From contig CALEJM010000269.1 in assembly GCA_937898265.1 (NCBI GenBank), forward strand, positions 1 to 5,855: a stretch of 5,855 nucleotides of DNA, in the 5' to 3' direction. The DNA is from an uncultured Porphyromonadaceae bacterium (GTDB lineage: Bacteria > Bacteroidota > Bacteroidia > Bacteroidales > Paludibacteraceae). The number at the start of each line of letters is the position of its first letter. Position 1 is the first letter of the stretch. This document shows, piece by piece, positions 1 through 5,582 of the stretch. The notes beneath the pieces were generated by a model that had not been told where the DNA came from, made no database searches, and saw only the letters and a list, made by a program, of their open reading frames with translations. The translations under genes were made by a program, and so were the position numbers.

Positions 1-1236
1 TGTGAACTCAGCAACACCAGCCTGGAAGAATGCGCCTGAGAAGTCGCCCTTCTGGAGGTCGTGGGTCTGCTTCAAGAAGCCGTCGGTCTTGTCTGAGTTA
101 GAGAGGTCGGCACTTGCCACAATCATATTCTCAACCTGTTGAGCCAAAGCACCGAGCACGGTAGCAGAAGCAGAACGGGTTGCCTGATCTGGTTTTTGTG
201 CGATAGCGTTCCAGTCTACCTTTGGAGCCTCGCCTGAGAAGAAGAACTCCATCTTCTTGGCCAACTCAGGATTTTCCTTAGCCCATTGAGCCTCGAAAGC
301 GTGACGCTCAGCAGCCAAAGCCTTGAGTTCCTCAGCGCGTTTTGCATAGATAGCCTTGGTCTCTTCAAAGAAAGCGAAAGGCTCTTCTACGTTACCGCCA
401 AGTTGTTTTACGGTGTTGATATAAGCGTCGCCACCGAGAGGAGCACCATGGGTAGCACAGTTACGCTCGAAGCTTGAGCCGTCGGCTTTCAAAGCGCCTT
501 TACCCATGATGGTATGACCGATGATGAGTGTTGGGCGTTCTGCTTCAGCCTTAGCCTCTTTCAGTGCAGCACGAATCTCGTTGGCATCGTTGCCGTTGAT
601 TTCAATAACTTTCCAACCCCAAGCCTGATATTTCATAGCTACGTTCTCTGAGGTAACGTCAGCTGTTGGTGTAGAGAGTTGGATATCGTTGGCATCATAG
701 AACATGATGAGATTGTCCAAGCCGAGGTGACCAGCCAAGCGACCAGCGCCTTGAGAAATTTCTTCTTGAACGCCACCATCAGAGATATAGGCGTAGATGG
801 TTTGTCCCATCACTTTTCCGAACTTGTTCTTCAAGAACTTGGCAGCGATGGCAGCACCAACAGCAAACACATGACCCTGACCAAGAGGACCAGAGGTGTT
901 TTCCACGCCGTGCATCACGTCTACTTCTGGGTGACCAGGAGTGATGCTTCCCCACTGACGGAAGTTCTTCAGGTCGTCCAAGGTGTATTTACCAGCGCAA
1001 GCAAGCACTGAGTAAAGCATTGGTGACATGTGACCTGGGTCAAGGAAGAAACGGTCGCGACCAGCCCAAGTTGGGTTTTGTGGGTCGTATTCCAAAAACT
1101 CTGAGAAAAGTACGTTTACAAAGTCAGCACCGCCCATAGCACCGCCTGGGTGACCTGATTTTGCTTTTTCAACCATAGAAACAGCCAACAAACGGATGTT
1201 ATCGGCTGCACGATTGAGTTGTTCTATTGTATGCAT
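1..1236 (-). CDS. tkt: Transketolase, N-terminal 412 residues (gene runs off the left edge)
   Basis: Thiamine diphosphate enzyme of the cytoplasmic non-oxidative pentose phosphate pathway; it moves two-carbon ketol units between sugar phosphates. Reading inward from the ATG at 1236 gives an unbroken 412-codon frame reaching base 1. Family landmarks appear in order: SGHPGG (27-32), DPGHMS with His69, TPGHPE with His101, SGPLGQG (115-121), the cofactor motif around SDGG (152-155) with metal ligand Asp153 and Asn183 downstream, THGAPLG with His263, and the start of the pyrimidine-binding domain with Arg354. Transketolases are usually about 660-680 residues, so roughly 60% is present. The first residue of the usual GDG motif is Ser here. 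The start is set by the typical opening MHTIEQLNRAADNIRLL; the leader is A-rich with no Shine-Dalgarno sequence, as is usual in Bacteroidota. Codon choice leans to GCT, GGT and AAC, consistent with high expression. The family is clear; the substrate range is inferred. Confidence 0.97.
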   Translation of the reverse strand, partial: MHTIEQLNRAADNIRLLAVSMVEKAKSGHPGGAMGGADFVNVLFSEFLEYDPQNPTWAGRDRFFLDPGHMSPMLYSVLACAGKYTLDDLKNFRQWGSITPGHPEVDVMHGVENTSGPLGQGHVFAVGAAIAAKFLKNKFGKVMGQTIYAYISDGGVQEEISQGAGRLAGHLGLDNLIMFYDANDIQLSTPTADVTSENVAMKYQAWGWKVIEINGNDANEIRAALKEAKAEAERPTLIIGHTIMGKGALKADGSSFERNCATHGAPLGGDAYINTVKQLGGNVEEPFAFFEETKAIYAKRAEELKALAAERHAFEAQWAKENPELAKKMEFFFSGEAPKVDWNAIAQKPDQATRSASATVLGALAQQVENMIVASADLSNSDKTDGFLKQTHDLQKGDFSGAFFQAGVAEFT

Positions 1237-1261
1237 GATATATTATTTGTTGATTTTCAAT

Positions 1262-1269
1262 CAAATTTA
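1262..1269 (-). promoter_or_regulatory. Candidate proximal tkt promoter, -7 element TAAATTTG
   Basis: On the minus strand the octamer TAAATTTG matches the Bacteroidota -7 consensus TAnnTTTG. A TTTG (minus strand, 1288-1291) lies 18 nt upstream, close to the usual spacing of the -33 element. Transcription would begin about 20 nt before the tkt ATG. The octamer overlaps a small inverted repeat. This is a motif match only; either this or the distal candidate may be the functional one. Confidence 0.4.
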
Positions 1270-1299
1270 TTCTAATCTATATGTAGGCAAACTACGACA

Positions 1300-1307
1300 C
1301 AAAGGTA
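1300..1307 (-). promoter_or_regulatory. Candidate distal tkt promoter, -7 element TACCTTTG
   Basis: The minus-strand octamer TACCTTTG is an exact match to the Bacteroidota TAnnTTTG -7 element and lies in the only sizeable non-coding gap between the surface-protein gene and tkt. It would give a leader of about 55-60 nt. I see no good TTG -33 element at the proper distance upstream, so support rests on the -7 octamer and the position. Confidence 0.4.
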
Positions 1308-1330
1308 ACTAATTTATTTTAGTTTTTACC
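1304..1330 (-). terminator. Weak hairpin after the surface-protein gene, possible terminator
   Basis: The arms GGTAACTAA and TTAGTT-TTT-ACC pair with a three-base bulge around a six-base AT loop, beginning 13 bases beyond the stop codon of the 928-residue gene. The stem is AT-rich and is followed on the minus strand only by TTTG rather than a long U tract, so it is weak as an intrinsic terminator. It overlaps the distal -7 element of tkt, so it could equally be a regulatory dyad or chance. Confidence 0.25.
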
Positions 1331-1342
1331 CTTTCCGTCACC

Positions 1343-4129
1343 CTATCTCACCACAATTTTGTTCTTGTCGGAAGCACCCGACAGATTGTTGATGACATAG
1401 ACATAGACGCCAGCGGGGAGCGAGAGTTCGAAATCGTTGGCACCTTCTGCGATGGTTTGCTGCCACACCTCTTGTCCGATACTATTATATATATGTATCT
1501 CACCCTCGTCGCCGCTCTCCACATGCCATTGCACCTGGTTAGGACCAATCTGTCGTGGATAAGCCCAGAGGTCGATATGAGGGGTATATCTTATTGGACA
1601 CGAATGCATCGTTACGCCATCGTCGGCACGGGTCAGCAGCACAGAGTATTCGCCTTGGGCATCCAACTGCTGCGGCAGATAGATGTACGAGTGAGTCTCT
1701 CCCGGGATATCCACGCCGTTGAACTGCCACTGATAGCCCGAGAAAGTGTAACCGCCGTTGTAGGTGCTGTTGAGCACGGCAATCACGTCGTTCCATTTCT
1801 GCACCAAGATATCGTTGCTGTAAGGGAGTTCCATGAGCAATGGAATCGTCGAAACGCAGTTGGAATCTATCAGAAGCAATTCCACATTATAGATTCCCGG
1901 TTTCACATTTTCAGGCAACAGAATGGAAATCGTTCCTTGCTGATTGATACTCGTCTCTTCCAAAGAGTGGAGGCCAGCATTTTCTGCTTTGGTCTCAAAA
2001 CGCAATTCGTAGGCATAAGCTTCGCCTCCAGGCAGCGTGTAGTCAATCTGCATCACGTCTCTTGCAACGCAGAAATCGTTGGCGATAAATGCCGTTGCCT
2101 CGCCACGAATCATGAGGTCAAGCGTCACAATGGAATCGCAGCCGTATTGCGACAGAAGATGCTGTTCGTAATGGCCAGAAGTTGTTGCGTCGAAGTTATT
2201 TTCGTGATATTCCTCGCCGAAGCAGAGGTTGGCTTTGATATTCTCGAAGTAATCGTCATGGACGTGAATGGTAAGTTCCACCAAGCTGTCGCAAGAGAAA
2301 CGTGAAGGGAACGTATCGCGATAGACGCCGTCGGTGGTGTAGGTCTTGCCGCGGAAGGTATAACTCTCGCCGCGACAGATATGAATGTCGGACGAGCGTC
2401 TCAAGAACGGACCCACGCTGAGGTTGAGCGTCACGATGGAGTCGCAGCCGTAGGCATTCTTTTTGTTGGAGACGTAGGTGCCTGAAGAATGAAGCGTCTG
2501 ACCATTGAACACAAACGAATCGCCGATACAAATCTGATGATCAATCACCGTATCGGTGGCAGGCAACACATTCACCTCAAACGAGTCTTTCAGTTGGTAG
2601 AGGTATTTGAATGAGATGTCGTCCACAGCCACTTGCGAAGAGCGCGAGGAGGCTGGAATCACCAACGAGAGGGTCACATATTTAGTCTGTGGAGCGGTCC
2701 AACGGGTGCTTTGCGTCTGCCAACTACCCCACTGACTCGCACGAAGCGTGGTCACAACGGTGTTGTCGATGCGGGCTTCAACGGTCACGCTGTTGTTACC
2801 CGTGGAGAGTTGAGCCGCACTGAATTCCAACGCATAGCTTACATATTGTTGCACAGGAACGGTCTCACTCCAGATGGTCAGACTTCTGTTGGCATTCGAG
2901 CCGTCCACCAACAAACCATTCACCAGCATCATCTTGCCCGAAGAGTTGCCCACTGTGTGGTCGTAGAGTTGCGGCCAACTGTTGAGATAAGCGCCTGCGT
3001 TTGAGCCTATGGTGTAGACGTTGGAGCCATTTAGGTTTGTGCTGTAGGAAGCGCCCGACTGAAAGCCTTTATTGCCCTGACTGAAATCGCCATTCTCCAC
3101 CAAATCAACGCAATCAGTGTAACAAGATGCTACATAGGTATTGGAAGAATCGGCCACAAAGCCATATCTTCCGTTCACAGTTGTTGCTGTGATATTCGGT
3201 TTCCAAGTCACGAAATTCGTTGTGGAAGGCTCCAGGAACAAGGAGTCGCCGAGACAGACATTCACGATTTCATGTTTTGCCTGCACATCCATCTGCGACA
3301 CCTCAATTCGGAACGGACGCACATCGAAGCACTCAGCCGTCGCGTGGTCCAGTCGCAACACATATTCGCCCGAGAAGACGTTCTGCAAGCCAGACAACTC
3401 ATTCTGTTCCAACGTAGCATCGGTCTCGTTGTGATAGACTTTTGCCGAGAACAGCGAGGAGTTATGACCACGAAGATAGTTGCTTACGAAACTCGTGAAG
3501 TTGAATTGCGCCTGCTGACCGTTCTCCATGCAGAGGTAGATGGTCGGAATCTCGTTGAATCCCTCGTTTTCGTAGGGGTTGAGAATCGTTGCTGTTCCAG
3601 TCCATTGCAGAGAGAAAGCGCCGTAGCCAACAGCGCGGTCCAAGACCAGATAATAGGTTTCGCCGGCATTCACGTTAATCCAACGAACCCAGCTGTTGCC
3701 ATGTTCTCCTGGTCCCTCATGGGTATCTACCTCCGAGGAGTTCATTCCCGTGAGGTTGTTGCTGAGATTGGCTTGACCTGGGTTGGTGGTGGAGCATCGC
3801 AGACTGTATCCGAGGTTGCTGCACGAAGGGTTCGGACCAAAGATCCAGAAGTCGTAGTCTTCGCCGATATCAGTGCTTGCGGGGGTGAGCACGAAACCCA
3901 TCGTTCCGCTTTGAGCCACGGTCCATTTGAACCATATTGAGTTGTGTTCCTCACCTTGGCAGCCACACGAGCTGTAAATCTCTTGCGAGCCATATCCATT
4001 GACGTTAAGGTCGATGCGACGACTGTCACACAACGGGATAGCGTTGGCGCAGTCGTTGGGCTGACGGTTTTGTCCCCAAAGACTCAGTACGGTCAATACC
4101 ATACATAACGTATAGATAAAGCGGCGCAT
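1343..4129 (-). CDS. Secreted multidomain surface protein with T9SS type A sorting tail
   Basis: A 928-residue protein, not one I can name. Residues 1-20 form a Sec signal peptide, so it should cross the inner membrane. Residues 21-180 are a cysteine-containing N-terminal domain (Cys27, 34, 55, 57, 103, 112) with a beta-rich look. A CLGDS stretch at 292-296 is followed by a jelly-roll-like domain (about 344-510) opening with ENGDFSQGNKGF and ending with VAVDDISF, the pattern of carbohydrate-binding or galactose-binding-like folds. Three tandem 51-residue modules follow (about 532-682), then a linker domain, an Ig-like domain (about 771-850, with YQWQFNGVDIPGE), and a C-terminal sorting domain (about 857-928) with IHIYNSIGQEVW, LPAGVYVYVI and the basic end KIVVR. 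Such tails direct T9SS export and surface attachment or release. No catalytic motif is visible, so adhesion or glycan binding is an inference. The ATG is 9 bp after dapA and has no Shine-Dalgarno sequence. Confidence 0.88.
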   Translation of the reverse strand: MRRFIYTLCMVLTVLSLWGQNRQPNDCANAIPLCDSRRIDLNVNGYGSQEIYSSCGCQGEEHNSIWFKWTVAQSGTMGFVLTPASTDIGEDYDFWIFGPNPSCSNLGYSLRCSTTNPGQANLSNNLTGMNSSEVDTHEGPGEHGNSWVRWINVNAGETYYLVLDRAVGYGAFSLQWTGTATILNPYENEGFNEIPTIYLCMENGQQAQFNFTSFVSNYLRGHNSSLFSAKVYHNETDATLEQNELSGLQNVFSGEYVLRLDHATAECFDVRPFRIEVSQMDVQAKHEIVNVCLGDSLFLEPSTTNFVTWKPNITATTVNGRYGFVADSSNTYVASCYTDCVDLVENGDFSQGNKGFQSGASYSTNLNGSNVYTIGSNAGAYLNSWPQLYDHTVGNSSGKMMLVNGLLVDGSNANRSLTIWSETVPVQQYVSYALEFSAAQLSTGNNSVTVEARIDNTVVTTLRASQWGSWQTQSTRWTAPQTKYVTLSLVIPASSRSSQVAVDDISFKYLYQLKDSFEVNVLPATDTVIDHQICIGDSFVFNGQTLHSSGTYVSNKKNAYGCDSIVTLNLSVGPFLRRSSDIHICRGESYTFRGKTYTTDGVYRDTFPSRFSCDSLVELTIHVHDDYFENIKANLCFGEEYHENNFDATTSGHYEQHLLSQYGCDSIVTLDLMIRGEATAFIANDFCVARDVMQIDYTLPGGEAYAYELRFETKAENAGLHSLEETSINQQGTISILLPENVKPGIYNVELLLIDSNCVSTIPLLMELPYSNDILVQKWNDVIAVLNSTYNGGYTFSGYQWQFNGVDIPGETHSYIYLPQQLDAQGEYSVLLTRADDGVTMHSCPIRYTPHIDLWAYPRQIGPNQVQWHVESGDEGEIHIYNSIGQEVWQQTIAEGANDFELSLPAGVYVYVINNLSGASDKNKIVVR
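2102..2536 (-). repeat. Three tandem 51-residue Cys modules inside the surface protein
   Basis: Three diverged copies start at CIGDSF, CRGESY and CFGEEY, and each later carries a CDS motif (CDSIVTL, CDSLVEL, CDSIVTL). The first cysteines are residues 534, 585 and 636 and the second ones 562, 613 and 664. The period is exactly 51 residues and the intra-module Cys-Cys distance exactly 28. Modules of this CDSIVTL style are common in Bacteroidota surface proteins. A disulfide within each module is an inference. Confidence 0.85.
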
Positions 4130-4138
4130 GCGGAGTTG

Positions 4139-4873
4139 TTATTTGTCAATCTGATTCAACGCATTCAGTGCGCTACGAATCTTTTCTGTTGTCTTAATCG
4201 TTGTTGGCACCAAGGGGAGACGAAGCTGATTTTCAATCAGTCCCATCTCGCTCATCAGACGTTTCACGCCCGCTGGGTTGCCATCTACAAACAGCAATTC
4301 CATCATCTCGATGAAGCGATAGTGGATAGCGCGGCTCTCCTCCAGTTCACCTGTCAGAGCCAAGCGCACCATACGACCGAACTCTTTTGGGAACGCATTG
4401 CCTACCACCGAGATGACGCCCACAGCACCAAGGGTAATCAATGGGAAGGTGATGGCATCGTCGCCCGAGATAACGAGGAAATGCTTTGGTTTCTTCTTGA
4501 TGATTTCGTCAATCTGACGGAAATTGCCCGACGCCTCTTTCACGCCGATGATGTTTGGACATTCGCGTGCCAGTCTCAACGTTGTATTGGCATCCATATT
4601 CGCACCCGTTCTGCCAGGCACGTTATAGAGCATCATCGGCAGTTTCGAGTGTTGGGAAATCATCTTATAGTGTTGATAGATGCCCTCTTGCGACGGTTTG
4701 TTGTAGTAAGGCACCACCGAGAGGATGGCACTGATGCCCTCGAGGTTGATATGTTCGAGGGTGTCAACAACCTGTTGTGTGTTGTTGCCTCCCACGCCCA
4801 TCACGATAGGGATGCGGCCGCCCACCTGACGCACTACGGCATGTGTTATCACAGCTTTCTCCTCGTCGGTCAG
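4139..4873 (-). CDS. dapA: 4-hydroxy-tetrahydrodipicolinate synthase, missing the first ~50 residues at the junction
   Basis: DapA condenses pyruvate with aspartate semialdehyde, the first committed step towards diaminopimelate and lysine, in the cytoplasm. From LTDEEKAV onward 244 residues align from about residue 51 of the E. coli enzyme to its end. Visible landmarks, numbered from that Leu, are VVPYYNKPSQEG (53-64), LYNVPGRTG with the catalytic Tyr83 and Arg88, GVKEASGN with the Schiff-base Lys112, SGDD (136-139) and GVISVVGN. The TIM-barrel start, including the GTTGE motif with its catalytic threonines, is absent. Upstream of about 4873 the frame stays open only as antisense of another gene, so the 490-codon open frame ending here is not a real protein. 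The 3' end is intact (TAA) and is followed after 9 bp by the surface-protein gene, suggesting an operon. The parent genome probably has a full-length copy. Confidence 0.95.
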   Translation of the reverse strand: MTDEEKAVITHAVVRQVGGRIPIVMGVGGNNTQQVVDTLEHINLEGISAILSVVPYYNKPSQEGIYQHYKMISQHSKLPMMLYNVPGRTGANMDANTTLRLARECPNIIGVKEASGNFRQIDEIIKKKPKHFLVISGDDAITFPLITLGAVGVISVVGNAFPKEFGRMVRLALTGELEESRAIHYRFIEMMELLFVDGNPAGVKRLMSEMGLIENQLRLPLVPTTIKTTEKIRSALNALNQIDK

Positions 4874-4885
4874 CGGCTCGGTCAG
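4866..4885. other. Chimeric junction between Bacteroidota and Firmicutes DNA
   Basis: Left of this point the minus strand reads as Bacteroidota dapA; right of it the plus strand reads as Firmicutes ftsQ. Both reading frames lose homology to their own family here. Base composition and codon style also change: GCG, CCG and CGT become frequent to the right. The octamer TCGGTCAG occurs at 4866-4873 and again at 4878-4885, which leaves the exact break uncertain by about 20 bases. No inverted terminal repeats, transposase or tRNA are present. Confidence 0.85.
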
Positions 4886-5389
4886 GGGGACGACTTCACA
4901 ACCGCGTCGCTGATTGCGATTATCGACGCGCTTGATCGGCACGAGCTGACCGCGTCGATTCGCTCGATTGACCTGACGACACCGCTTGCGATCACGCTGC
5001 GCGCGTCGAACGGGCTGACGGTGCACCTCGGACAGCCGACCGACCTTGACGCGAAGATGGCTTCGCTCGCAAAGCTCCTGCCGCAGTTTTTGAAGCAGAA
5101 CATCACGACGGGTGTGCTGTACCTGTCCGCGAAGGGCGGTACGGTGTATTCGCCCTCGGGCGCGGATCAGCTTGCGCTTGCGCGGAAGGAGGCCGAGGCG
5201 GCAGCCGCGGCACAGGCGCAGATGCTCGCCGAGATCAACGACTTTGTGGACGACGACGGCGACGGCGTGGATGACGTGACGGGCGAGGACATCATTCTGA
5301 CGACGCCCGATCCCGAGCTGACACCGACACCCGCACCGACCCCGACCCCGAAGCTGCCCGGCGGCTCGGCGGATGATTTTTCGGGATAG
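4880..5389 (+). CDS. ftsQ: Cell division protein FtsQ/DivIB, C-terminal fragment
   Basis: FtsQ/DivIB is a single-pass membrane protein of the divisome whose bulk lies outside the membrane and binds FtsB/FtsL-type partners. The fragment has 169 codons ending in TAG. Residues about 10-92 match the C-terminal beta domain of clostridial members: LIAIIDALDRHEL, then IRSIDLTTPLAITLR, GLTVHLGQPTDLDAKM and a GVLYLSAKGG strand before TVYSP. The cytoplasmic part, membrane helix and POTRA domain are missing because they lie beyond the junction. After the domain come an Ala-rich stretch (about 102-118), an acidic DDDGDGVDD loop (124-132), and a Thr/Pro-rich tail (141-158) ending GGSADDFSG. Such disordered tails occur in some Clostridia; the calcium-loop-like sequence is unusual. 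The open frame continues leftward through the junction as antisense of dapA, so no true start is present. GC-rich codon use differs sharply from the left part of the window. Confidence 0.85.
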   Translation, partial: GQGDDFTTASLIAIIDALDRHELTASIRSIDLTTPLAITLRASNGLTVHLGQPTDLDAKMASLAKLLPQFLKQNITTGVLYLSAKGGTVYSPSGADQLALARKEAEAAAAAQAQMLAEINDFVDDDGDGVDDVTGEDIILTTPDPELTPTPAPTPTPKLPGGSADDFSG

Positions 5390-5549
5390 TTTTTTCAGAG
5401 CAGGCATTTCGGGACAGATATTCCGCACAATACCGCATAAACAGCCGTTTTGCCCCCTTTCGACCGATGACGGAGCGCCGAAAGCGGGGCTTTTCCTCTG
5501 TTCTTTTCGATCTGCCGGGCGCATACGCTGAAACGGAGAAGGAAAAGCG

Positions 5550-5567
5550 TTGGCTATGTTGGCTATG
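5550..5567 (+). repeat. Perfect tandem duplication of TTGGCTATG
   Basis: Two adjacent 9-bp copies (5550-5558 and 5559-5567) sit directly before the ribosome binding site of the downstream gene. Each copy contains an ATG (5556, 5565) in frame with the preferred start at 5583, so the duplication adds alternative starts without changing frame. Confidence 0.9.
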
Positions 5568-5574
5568 AAGGAGG
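5568..5574 (+). promoter_or_regulatory. Strong Shine-Dalgarno AAGGAGG, selects the start at 5583
   Basis: AAGGAGG is followed by an 8-nt spacer and then ATG at 5583, an ideal Firmicutes ribosome binding site. It decides between three in-frame ATGs (5556, 5565, 5583): the two upstream ones have only a weaker purine run, GGAGAAGG, before them. None of the genes on the left side has such a site, which supports different origins for the two halves. Confidence 0.85.
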
Positions 5575-5582
5575 CAGAGACA

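Noticed and set aside
679..1011. Open frame of 110 codons on the plus strand
   Set aside because: It lies wholly antisense to well-conserved transketolase sequence, including the thiamine diphosphate motif.
1457..2305. Open frame of 282 codons on the plus strand
   Set aside because: It is antisense to the 928-residue surface protein, whose signal peptide, repeats and sorting tail fit the minus strand; the plus translation has no recognisable domain or export signal.
3272..3940. Open frame of 222 codons on the plus strand
   Set aside because: It is a shadow of the same surface-protein gene, with no family resemblance and no ribosome site.
4850..4900. Natural horizontal transfer or mobile-element insertion into dapA
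   Set aside because: There is no mobility gene and no element end at the join, and both flanking essential-type genes are cut at the same base range. A technical chimera needs fewer assumptions.
5390..5549. Possible terminator or small RNA in the spacer after ftsQ
   Set aside because: Only short imperfect stems are visible, such as AAAGC/GCTTT near 5480-5492, and the T run directly after the ftsQ stop has no strong stem before it.
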